The notes beneath the pieces were generated by a model. That model made no database searches. It was not told the DNA's origin and worked only from the letters and a program-made list of their open reading frames with translations. Shown here piece by piece: positions 1-5,378 of a stretch of DNA of 6,233 nucleotides. Both the position numbers and the translations under genes were made by a program. The stretch's first letter is position 1. Every line of letters starts with the position of its first letter. Source of the DNA: Natronomonas sp. (GTDB lineage: Archaea > Halobacteriota > Halobacteria > Halobacteriales > Haloarculaceae); contig SKKJ01000062.1 of the NCBI GenBank assembly GCA_007121575.1, positions 1-6,233 of the forward strand, read 5' to 3'.

Positions 1-974
1 AGCGCCAACCCCAACCCAACCCCTTCCGAGTCTCGTTCACGGTGACCGCGCTCGAAAAGGCCGAAGATTTCATCGGTCTTCGTCGAGGGGATCCCGATGC
101 CGTTGTCCGTCACCGAGAACCGCCATTCGCCGTCGGATCGTTCCGCATTCACGTGAACCTCGGGGGTTCCATCGGTCGTATATTTTATCGCGTTTTCCAG
201 CAGATTCAAAAAGACGACGTGAAGTTGCTCTCGGTCGGCTCGAACGACCGGGAGTGAACCGACCGTGATCTCGGCGTTTCGATCACGAACCAAGGCGTCC
301 AGATCGCGAATGGCATCCTCGACAACCGATTCGGAATCGACAGCATCCAGGGTCGTGTCTCCCATCTCGGAACGTACGTACCCAAGAAGGCCATCGACCA
401 TCGCCTGCGACCGCTTCGCTCCATCGATCGCATCCTCAAGGATTTCACGCACCTCCGGATCAAGCTCATCGCCCGCCCGTCGTTCGAGCAACTCCAGATA
501 ACTCGTCATCGTCCGCAGGGGTTGGCGGAGATCGTGTGAGACGGCCTGAGCGAACTGTTCGAGGCGCTGTTCGTGTCGGACGCGCTCGGTCAGGTCACGG
601 GTCACTTTGGCAAACCCCAGCAGTTCACCGTCATCGTCGTGGACCGACGTGATCGTCACCGAGGCCCAAAACAGTGACCCGTCCTTCCGAACGCGCCACC
701 CCTCGTGCTCAGTTCGGCGCTGTTCTCTCGCTTCCGCTAGCAGTCGGTTTGGGAGCCCTTCTTCGCGGGCGTCTTCCGGATAAAACGTCGAGAAGTGTTC
801 CCCGACGATCTCGTCCTCATCATAGCCTTTGATGTTCCGTGCGCCCTCGTTCCACGTCCGGATATAGCCCTTCGTGTCCAGCATAAAGATCGCATAGTCT
901 TCGACCTCCTCGACGAGCCATCGAAACTGCTCGTCTCTATCCCAGAGTTGCTGTTTTTCTCGATGATCGGTCAT
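1..974 (-). CDS. PAS-domain sensor histidine kinase (3' end cut by window edge)
   Basis: Predicted cytosolic two-component sensor that autophosphorylates on histidine and passes the phosphate to a response regulator not present here. The 324 visible codons read without a stop to the window edge. Order of domains: one PAS domain (about residues 12-130, with the usual WNEGA and IKGYDEDEIVG segments), a HisKA dimerisation domain with H-box SHDLRQPL (phospho-acceptor His at about 147), and a HATPase domain with N-box NLLENAIKY (about 257-265), G1 box DNGIGIP (about 290-296), F-box IFGLFERGH and G2 box GVGLGLA at the edge. No signal peptide or membrane segment is seen, so it probably senses an internal signal through PAS. 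The ATG at 974 is chosen; an in-frame GTG at 998 is an alternative, and neither has a convincing Shine-Dalgarno. The kinase assignment is firm; the stimulus is unknown. Confidence 0.93.
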   Translation of the reverse strand, partial: MTDHREKQQLWDRDEQFRWLVEEVEDYAIFMLDTKGYIRTWNEGARNIKGYDEDEIVGEHFSTFYPEDAREEGLPNRLLAEAREQRRTEHEGWRVRKDGSLFWASVTITSVHDDDGELLGFAKVTRDLTERVRHEQRLEQFAQAVSHDLRQPLRTMTSYLELLERRAGDELDPEVREILEDAIDGAKRSQAMVDGLLGYVRSEMGDTTLDAVDSESVVEDAIRDLDALVRDRNAEITVGSLPVVRADREQLHVVFLNLLENAIKYTTDGTPEVHVNAERSDGEWRFSVTDNGIGIPSTKTDEIFGLFERGHRERDSEGVGLGLA

Positions 975-1060
975 AGCTTGAAAGGAAAGCGGCTTCACTC
1001 GAAACCGAGTTTGAGCGGTAATTCGGGAGTTTGTACACGGACGAAAAGTAACCAATCGGG

Positions 1061-1066
1061 TATAAT
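1061..1066 (-). promoter_or_regulatory. Possible TATA element for the histidine kinase
   Basis: The minus strand reads ATTATA in the 167-nt gap between the Rieske gene and the kinase gene. A start of transcription about 26 nt downstream would leave a 5' leader of roughly 60 nt before the ATG at 974 (shorter if the GTG at 998 is used). The same element read on the plus strand is TATAAT, so direction is not settled by sequence alone. Weak call from AT-richness and position only. Confidence 0.3.
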
Positions 1067-1141
1067 GTTGATTGTTTGGAGCGATGTGGCGGACTGAAAC
1101 GATAAGACGAGAAAATTGGATCGTTGGTAAGGAAACCCACG

Positions 1142-1510
1142 CTACAAAATCAGAATAACGTCATCGTCCTCGATTCGAACCGGAAACGACGGGAGAGTGA
1201 TATCCGAGTCGTGGAGGAACTCGTTTTCGACCATATCGAACTCCCAACTGTGCCACGGACAGCGGAGTATCTCACCATCTTTGACCCATGTCTCGGTCTC
1301 GGTGAGCGTTTCACGGTCGTATACCGCGTCAGTCGTCCCATCGACGGGACCGGCACACAACGGGCCGTCCTGATGCGGACACCAGTTCGGATAGGCGTAG
1401 TACTCGCCGTTGACGTTGAAGATCCCGATCTGTCGGCTCCCGATCGTCACCATGAGGCGATCGCCCGGCGTCGAGATCTCTCCGGCGTCCGCGACGACGT
1501 GTTCACTCAC
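1142..1510 (-). CDS. Small Rieske [2Fe-2S] protein
   Basis: A 122-residue single-domain Rieske protein, probably a soluble electron carrier or redox partner. The cluster ligands are visible: CPH (Cys44, His46) and CPWH (Cys84, His87), the second within RCPWHSWEF. About 37 residues separate His46 from Cys84, against roughly 15-17 in classical Rieske ferredoxins of ring-hydroxylating dioxygenases, so an extra segment (about residues 56-80, rich in Thr/Glu/Asp) lies between the two ligand loops. Cys52 in GPLC is an additional cysteine with no obvious disulfide partner near the second motif. The GTG start is favoured because GGTGAT stands 5 nt before it and the domain needs these N-terminal residues; the first internal ATG is codon 20. 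It follows the amidohydrolase by 6 nt, so the two are an operon and likely functional partners. No signal peptide or membrane anchor is seen. Family certain; electron donor and acceptor unknown. Confidence 0.92.
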   Translation of the reverse strand: MSEHVVADAGEISTPGDRLMVTIGSRQIGIFNVNGEYYAYPNWCPHQDGPLCAGPVDGTTDAVYDRETLTETETWVKDGEILRCPWHSWEFDMVENEFLHDSDITLPSFPVRIEDDDVILIL

Positions 1511-1515
1511 GAGCG

Positions 1516-1521
1516 ATCACC
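1516..1521 (-). promoter_or_regulatory. Shine-Dalgarno of the Rieske gene
   Basis: The minus strand reads GGTGAT, a six-base match to the haloarchaeal Shine-Dalgarno consensus GGAGGTGAT, 5 nt before the GTG start at 1510. It contains the TGA stop of the upstream amidohydrolase gene (1519-1517), which suggests that ribosomes ending the first gene re-initiate on the second. This site is the reason to accept the GTG as the real start. Confidence 0.7.
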
Positions 1522-2623
1522 CGAGGTCGAACACGTCCCGCGCGTTTCCGGCCAGGACGCGTTCGCGTTCGTCGTCCTCGAAGTGCTGGAGGAACTTGTC
1601 CATCGCCCGCGGGTGATCGAAATCGTAATGTGGGTGATCGGTCGCGAACATCAACGAATCGGCCCCGATCATCTCGATCGTGTTGCGCATGTGTTCGGGG
1701 TCTTCGAACTCGGGGAGCGGCTGGGTACCGAAATACATCGACTCGCGGATGTACTGTTCGGGCGATTTCTCCAACAGCGGCAGTTCGCTTCGCCACTGTG
1801 AGTACTCGCGATTGAGACGACCGAGCCAGCCAGGAACCCAGCCGATTCCACCCTCGAGTAAGACGAACTCGAGATCGGGGAACTTCTCCGGGACGCCCTG
1901 CAAGACGAGGCTCGTGAGTGCGAGTTGGGCAGCCCACGCGGGGCCAGTCGCGTGCCACGCGCTGACCTTTTCCAGTTCGCGTAGCACCGGTGCTTTCCGG
2001 TGCAGTCCAGTGATGTGATAGACGGCTGGGAGATCGTGTCGTTCGAGCGCCTGATAAACGACGTCGAGCTTCGGATCGCCGGCCGGCGGCATGAACTCCT
2101 GGCCGAGCGTGAAAAACGCGCCGACGAACGAGTCCTCATCGGCCAACCGGTCGATTTCTTCGGCCGCGTGGTCCGGGTCCCGGCCGGCGAGGATAATGAG
2201 CCCGTAGAGATCGTCGTGTGCGTCCAACATCGTATCGAGCATCCAGTCGTTGATCGCTCGCGTTTCTTGGAGTCCGCGCTCGGTTTTTATCACGGCGTCA
2301 CCGGGAGAGAGGAGATTGAGAATTGCGCTGTCGACGCCGAATCCGTCGAAGAGCGGTTCGATGACGTCTTCGGGAGACGTGACATCGGTGATCTGAAACG
2401 ATCGGGTCCCACCGAGCGATTTCGGCCAGCCATGCGACGGATACGCGTCCTTCGACGTGTCGGGGTTGACGTAATCTCGATAGGGCTTCTCCATATACGT
2501 CGCGACCTGGCGGCGAACCTCGCTGTTGTACGTGATATGAACGTCGGCGTCGACGACTTGGCTGCTCTGCAACGGGCGAGCAGCGGCCTCCAAAAACCGA
2601 GCCATGTCCTCCGATTGTGCCAT
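1517..2623 (-). CDS. Amidohydrolase-family (ACMSD-like) metal-dependent hydrolase or decarboxylase
   Basis: A 368-residue TIM-barrel protein of the amidohydrolase-2 family, which includes aminocarboxymuconate-semialdehyde decarboxylase and gamma-resorcylate decarboxylase; these use a divalent metal for hydrolysis or non-oxidative decarboxylation. Visible landmarks: DADVH near the N-terminus (Asp27 and His29 likely metal ligands), His203 in VYHITG, His224 in WHATGPAW, the segment FPDLEFVLLEGGIGW (about 248-262), and ATDHPHYD, where Asp329 fits the conserved catalytic or metal Asp of the family. NARDVFDL closes the protein as NAxxLF does in relatives. The frame continues upstream to a TTG at 2638, but the ATG at 2623 is chosen because a TATA box lies 27 nt before it. 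First gene of an operon with the Rieske gene and divergent from a CMD-family gene, a setting that hints at aromatic or muconate-like substrates. Family assignment is strong; the reaction is unknown. Confidence 0.92.
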   Translation of the reverse strand: MAQSEDMARFLEAAARPLQSSQVVDADVHITYNSEVRRQVATYMEKPYRDYVNPDTSKDAYPSHGWPKSLGGTRSFQITDVTSPEDVIEPLFDGFGVDSAILNLLSPGDAVIKTERGLQETRAINDWMLDTMLDAHDDLYGLIILAGRDPDHAAEEIDRLADEDSFVGAFFTLGQEFMPPAGDPKLDVVYQALERHDLPAVYHITGLHRKAPVLRELEKVSAWHATGPAWAAQLALTSLVLQGVPEKFPDLEFVLLEGGIGWVPGWLGRLNREYSQWRSELPLLEKSPEQYIRESMYFGTQPLPEFEDPEHMRNTIEMIGADSLMFATDHPHYDFDHPRAMDKFLQHFEDDERERVLAGNARDVFDLG

Positions 2624-2647
2624 GATATGAAGTATCAAATAGATCGA

Positions 2648-2659
2648 TATAAACCTTAT
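2648..2659 (-). promoter_or_regulatory. TATA box and BRE of the amidohydrolase-Rieske operon
   Basis: On the minus strand AATAAGG (BRE-like, purine-rich) runs into TTTATATC. The centre of TTTATA (2648-2653) lies about 27 nt upstream of the ATG at 2623, the standard archaeal TATA-to-start-site distance, so transcription should begin at or next to the ATG. No Shine-Dalgarno precedes the ATG, which agrees with a leaderless mRNA. Confidence 0.75.
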
Positions 2660-2672
2660 TAGGGAATCAAAA

Positions 2673-2695
2673 TGTCAGTATACCCGACAAGTTGT
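2673..2695. promoter_or_regulatory. Candidate operator in the divergent intergenic region
   Basis: Two small dyads adjoin: TGTC (2673-2676) paired with GACA (2686-2689) across 9 nt, and ACAA-G-TTGT (2687-2695), a perfect 4-bp-arm palindrome around one base. They lie 20-47 nt upstream of the amidohydrolase TATA box, where archaeal activators and repressors often bind. The short arms make a chance occurrence quite possible. Confidence 0.25.
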
Positions 2696-2867
2696 TCGCG
2701 GTACGACAGCAACGACCCGACCACAACGTTCGGGAGGCTCACGACACGATTCCGAGCGGAGTCGTCCGAATTTCTGTTCGCACGATCTGAAAGAGAGCCG
2801 GTGTCCTGCACCGATCGCCCCATACCACCCGAGCGGTCGTCGCCGATATGCAAAGACGGCCATAGAG

Positions 2868-2876
2868 TTATGTATC
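2868..2876 (+). promoter_or_regulatory. Probable TATA element of the CMD-family gene
   Basis: TTATGTATC is centred about 25 nt before the ATG at 2896, and no Shine-Dalgarno lies between, so a leaderless mRNA is likely. The match to TTTATA is imperfect, so the promoter may be weak or need an activator. Between this element and the divergent TATA box (about 2696-2867) I see no convincing gene or RNA. Confidence 0.45.
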
Positions 2877-2895
2877 GGTTCGATGGAAACTCGGT

Positions 2896-3444
2896 ATGTA
2901 CCGCGACGACGCACGCGTTCCGCTGGTGACACAGGAGGAACTTCCCGAAGAGTATCAGTATCTGGTCGATGAGGACGTTCTCGGCGAACTGAATCTCTTT
3001 CGCTCGCTTGGACATGCGCCGCGGGCGATGCAGGCGTACATGCGGTACGGGACCTCCCTTTGGTACGCCGGTGACCTCTCGAGCCGAGAGCGAGAGCTCG
3101 CGATTTTGACGATCGCACGAGCGGTGCGCGCTCCCTACGAGTGGCATCAGCACGTCGAGCTGGGGCAAAAGGCGGGAATCTCGATCGAAGAGATCGAATC
3201 GATCGCCCGCGGTGACGACGAACCGTTTCCGTATCGGGAACAGGCGATCATGCGATACGCCGGCGCCGTCGCGACGCGATCTGTGATCGACCCGATATTC
3301 GAAGCTGCCGTCGAAGCGACAGACACCGAGACCGTCGTCGGGTTGACGATGCTGTCCGGCCATTATCTCATGACCGCATACATTCTCGACGCGCTGTCGG
3401 TTCCGGTCGACGGCGGCGAGTTCGTCGGCTGGACACCTGCTTGA
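2896..3444 (+). CDS. Carboxymuconolactone decarboxylase (CMD)-family protein
   Basis: A 182-residue, all-helical CMD/AhpD-fold protein. The family core runs from about residue 40 to 125: an N-terminal helix pair (ELNLFRSLGHAPRAMQAY), then LSSRERELAILTIARAVRAPYEWHQHVELG, whose Glu82-Trp83-x-x-His86 is the usual E-x-W-x-x-H signature, followed by AGISIEEIE. A second helical stretch (about 115-168) completes the fold. The protein has no cysteine at all, so it cannot be an AhpD-type thiol peroxidase, which needs a CxxC pair; a lyase or decarboxylase-like or other role is left open. It is divergent from the amidohydrolase-Rieske operon and convergent with the methyltransferase gene (56 nt between stops, with no clear terminator hairpin). 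Start chosen from the upstream TATA-like element and family length. Family assignment is strong, substrate unknown. Confidence 0.9.
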   Translation: MYRDDARVPLVTQEELPEEYQYLVDEDVLGELNLFRSLGHAPRAMQAYMRYGTSLWYAGDLSSRERELAILTIARAVRAPYEWHQHVELGQKAGISIEEIESIARGDDEPFPYREQAIMRYAGAVATRSVIDPIFEAAVEATDTETVVGLTMLSGHYLMTAYILDALSVPVDGGEFVGWTPA

Positions 3445-3500
3445 TATCCGACCGTTAAAGCCGCGATATTTCTCCGCGCGACCCTCTGTGGTGTGAACGG

Positions 3501-4583
3501 TTAGAGCCCATCGAGCCGGAGGTCGGGCTCTTCGATCGGTTCGTGTGAAACGGCGTAGTTCGCGGCGGAAGTGCGATCATCCTCCGCTCGGACGGACGCC
3601 GCCGCATAGAACCGGATCGACCGTTCTTGCTTCGTCATGACCGGAAATCCGTACGTATCGGAGCGATAGGTGAGATCGTCTTCGTCGGCGATTCGATCCT
3701 CGACGAATCGTTCGTGGGCGGCCAGTCGCTGTGTGATAACGTTTCGAGAATAGTCGGGGATCGTCTCGAGTCGGTCTTCGAACACCGAGAGAAAGTCCGC
3801 GTTCAATTCGTATCCGATCGAATTCCGACCGGCGACCATCGCCGCGATCGACGTCGTCCCGGTGCCCCAAAACGGATCGAGGACGGTATCGCCGTAGACA
3901 GAGTACATATTGATCAGCCGGTACGGGATCTCGAACGGATACGCCGCAGATCGGTCCCGGAGCGCTCCGTGTTCCAGCGATTGGAGCTCACCTTTGACGT
4001 CCATCCAAACGTCGGAGAACCACTGGTTTCTCTCCTCCCAAAAGTACGCTGCGTCGTATCGGCGTTCCGAACGGGGTTCGAAGTCCCGACGCTGCGTGCC
4101 GTTTCGGAACACGAGGATGTACTCGTGTTCGAGGGTCACGTAGGCGTTCGGCGGGAGCATCCCCGAGCCCATGAACTTTGTTCCGGAGTTGACGGGTTTG
4201 CGCCACAGAATCTCCGGGAGTGGCTCGAAGCCGAGCGCTTCGAAGGCGTCGATGACTCGTGAGTGGTTCTGGAACACGCGAAAGCTTCCGCCCACCTTCC
4301 GCGTGGCATCGCCGATATTGACGCAGGCGATTCCACCGTCGACGAGCACTCGGGCGACCTCTTCCCAGACCTTCTGGAGTTCTTTGTGCATGCGGGCAAA
4401 TGCGGCTCGCCCGTCGCCGCCGTCGAGTGCGGACTCGATATCCGGGCAGAGCTCCGAAAAGAGCTCGTCCCACATTTCAACCATCGGATACGGCGGTGAG
4501 GTGACGACCAGTTCAACCGAATCGTCGTCTAGCTGCGACAGCGAACGAGCGTCTTCAGTCAGGACTCGATGCGACGTTTCCAT
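3501..4583 (-). CDS. zim: Zim-type CTAG DNA methyltransferase (N4-cytosine, probably solitary)
   Basis: A 360-residue S-adenosylmethionine-dependent DNA methyltransferase. Catalytic motif IV is TSPPYP (residues 28-33), the form typical of N4-cytosine enzymes; SAM-binding motif I is DPFWGTGTT (236-244), followed by GYEL (257-260). Motif IV before motif I marks the beta class. Between them lie GGIACVNIGDATR (about 83-95), LWRKP (126-130) and AYVTLEHEYILVFRNG (about 147-162). The sequence agrees with my memory of Zim, the conserved haloarchaeal enzyme that modifies CTAG. No endonuclease gene adjoins, so it is probably an orphan involved in marking the chromosome rather than restriction. CTAG is very rare in this window, which fits, and one of the three copies lies in this gene at codons 17-19. 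The ATG at 4583 has a weak TATA-like CTATTA about 30 nt upstream. Methyltransferase identity is firm; CTAG specificity is inferred from family resemblance. Confidence 0.92.
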   Translation of the reverse strand: METSHRVLTEDARSLSQLDDDSVELVVTSPPYPMVEMWDELFSELCPDIESALDGGDGRAAFARMHKELQKVWEEVARVLVDGGIACVNIGDATRKVGGSFRVFQNHSRVIDAFEALGFEPLPEILWRKPVNSGTKFMGSGMLPPNAYVTLEHEYILVFRNGTQRRDFEPRSERRYDAAYFWEERNQWFSDVWMDVKGELQSLEHGALRDRSAAYPFEIPYRLINMYSVYGDTVLDPFWGTGTTSIAAMVAGRNSIGYELNADFLSVFEDRLETIPDYSRNVITQRLAAHERFVEDRIADEDDLTYRSDTYGFPVMTKQERSIRFYAAASVRAEDDRTSAANYAVSHEPIEEPDLRLDGL

Positions 4584-4610
4584 CGATACCGATAGCTGGC
4601 GGTGCGGGGG

Positions 4611-4616
4611 TAATAG
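4611..4616 (-). promoter_or_regulatory. Possible TATA element of the methyltransferase gene
   Basis: The minus strand reads CTATTA about 30 nt before the ATG at 4583, slightly farther than the usual 25-28 nt, in an otherwise GC-rich stretch. No Shine-Dalgarno precedes the ATG. A weak call. Confidence 0.35.
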
Positions 4617-4787
4617 GTCGTGGGGTTCACAACGCAGAATGCGATCAGAGCATCGCTATGTGGACCTGAAGACGGCTCTATCTGGTCGAAATCACTTATC
4701 GGCGTGCAAAAGTGGTCATTTCGTTGGCACGGGATGATCGAATACGCGAAGAAAAAACACATTCAATCGACCCGCCATAAATTAAAG

Positions 4788-4816
4788 TTGTGTTAAAACA
4801 ACCAAAATTGTTTTAG
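4788..4816 (+). promoter_or_regulatory. Candidate operator and promoter of the cbiTLF operon
   Basis: The AT-rich leader before cbiT holds three alternating half-sites at exact 10-bp steps: TTGT (4788-4791), ACAA (4798-4801) and TTGT (4808-4811). The last two belong to a perfect inverted repeat with 8-bp arms, TAAAACAA (4794-4801) and TTGTTTTA (4808-4815), separated by CCAAAA. The first two form GTTGT-N6-ACAAC (4787-4802). The right arm contains TTTTAG (4811-4816), centred about 26 nt before the cbiT ATG and so the best TATA candidate, meaning a bound protein would cover the core promoter. The rest of the gap (about 4620-4780) shows only a 5-bp hairpin, GCGAT/ATCGC at 4641-4656, and no gene. 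The repeat is plain in the sequence; the operator role is inferred. Confidence 0.55.
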
Positions 4817-4838
4817 GGGGCGCTCTGGATGTATCTCC

Positions 4839-5378
4839 ATGGCACCCATAGCGCTTCCACACAACGCGAAGGCGGGGCCGACGAAGCCGGAAGTCCGATC
4901 GATCACGCTCGGGAAACTTGAGTTAAACGAGGAAGATCACTTCGTCGAGGTCGGCTCATGTACGGGGGCGGTGACGATTGAGGCCGCCCGTCGGGCAGGG
5001 CGCGTGACGGCGATCGAACGCAAGCCGGAGCGACTCGAAACAACGAGGAGAAACCTCGTCGCCAACGGGATCACCGACGTCGAGTTGATCGAGGCGGAGG
5101 CCCCAACCGGCGTTCCCAAAGATACCGACGCGCTGTTTCTAGGCGGTTCACGAAACTACGCTGCGGTGCTCGATCGGGCCGCACAAGTCGGCGTCGACCG
5201 GATCGTCATGAACGTCTCACGGCTCGAAATCGCGGGCGACGCTGTCCGAGCGTTTCGCGAGCGAGACCTGTTCGGAGAGATCGTCCAAGTGCAGGTCTCG
5301 ACGGGCTACGAACTGGCGGGCGCGACGAGTTTCAACGCGGATAATCCGGTGTATATCATCTCGGGAGGGACAACGTGA
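4839..5378 (+). CDS. cbiT: Cobalt-precorrin-6B C15-methyltransferase CbiT
   Basis: A 179-residue class I (Rossmann-fold) SAM methyltransferase of the cobalt-early B12 pathway. CbiT methylates C15 and removes the carboxyl of the C12 acetate side chain, turning cobalt-precorrin-6B into cobalt-precorrin-7. Visible features: an N-terminal GPTKPEVRS segment typical of CbiT, SAM motif I EVGSCTGAVTIEAA (about 37-50, with Cys41 where many homologues have Gly), the acidic end of strand 2 at AIER (58-61), NLVANG, and FLGGSRN (about 100-106), matching the VGGSGG-type loop of the family. Length is close to the usual ~190. No Shine-Dalgarno precedes the ATG and a TATA-like element is about 26 nt upstream, so it is probably leaderless and the first gene of the operon. 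Its stop overlaps the cbiL start by 4 nt. The C5 partner enzyme CbiE is not in the window. Confidence 0.94.
   Translation: MAPIALPHNAKAGPTKPEVRSITLGKLELNEEDHFVEVGSCTGAVTIEAARRAGRVTAIERKPERLETTRRNLVANGITDVELIEAEAPTGVPKDTDALFLGGSRNYAAVLDRAAQVGVDRIVMNVSRLEIAGDAVRAFRERDLFGEIVQVQVSTGYELAGATSFNADNPVYIISGGTT
5364..5368 (+). promoter_or_regulatory. Shine-Dalgarno of cbiL inside cbiT
   Basis: GGAGG stands 6 nt before the GTG start of cbiL and lies within the last codons of cbiT. Together with the GTGA start-stop overlap (5375-5378) it fixes the GTG as the start and points to coupled translation. Confidence 0.8.

Noticed and set aside
1124..1801. 225-codon open frame on the plus strand opposite the Rieske and amidohydrolase genes
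   Set aside because: It is antisense to two genes with clear family motifs, has no recognisable domain, and long antisense frames are common in GC-rich haloarchaeal DNA.
2000..2662. 220-codon open frame on the plus strand opposite the amidohydrolase N-terminal half
   Set aside because: Entirely antisense to the amidohydrolase coding region and promoter, with no domain and no Shine-Dalgarno or TATA in place.
2672..2929. 85-codon plus-strand frame covering the divergent intergenic region
   Set aside because: Its ATG lies about 22 nt from the reverse reading of the TATA box, but the translation is Arg/Ser-rich without a domain and runs into the CMD gene in another frame. It is possible but not supported.
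2659..3363. 234- and 147-codon minus-strand frames across the divergent gap and opposite the CMD gene
   Set aside because: Mostly antisense to the CMD gene; basic, Arg-rich translations unlike the acidic proteins of this organism, and no motif.
3445..3500. Terminator between the convergent CMD and methyltransferase genes
   Set aside because: No stable hairpin with a T-run in either direction; only a short pyrimidine stretch (ATATTTCTCC), not enough to call.
3627..4262. 211-codon plus-strand frame opposite the methyltransferase gene
   Set aside because: Antisense shadow of a gene with intact catalytic and SAM-binding motifs.
4641..4656. Small hairpin GCGAT-N6-ATCGC upstream of cbiT
   Set aside because: Arms of only 5 bp, no T-run and no link to a start or stop; such repeats are expected by chance in DNA rich in GATC.
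4559..4762. 67-codon minus-strand frame upstream of the methyltransferase gene
   Set aside because: Its composition (Cys, Phe, Arg, Tyr rich) is unlike local genes, it overlaps the methyltransferase start in another frame, and no promoter or motif is seen.
4584..4838. B12 riboswitch upstream of cbiT
   Set aside because: No B12-box-like segment or extended paired structure is apparent, and the likely leaderless start leaves no leader RNA to form one.
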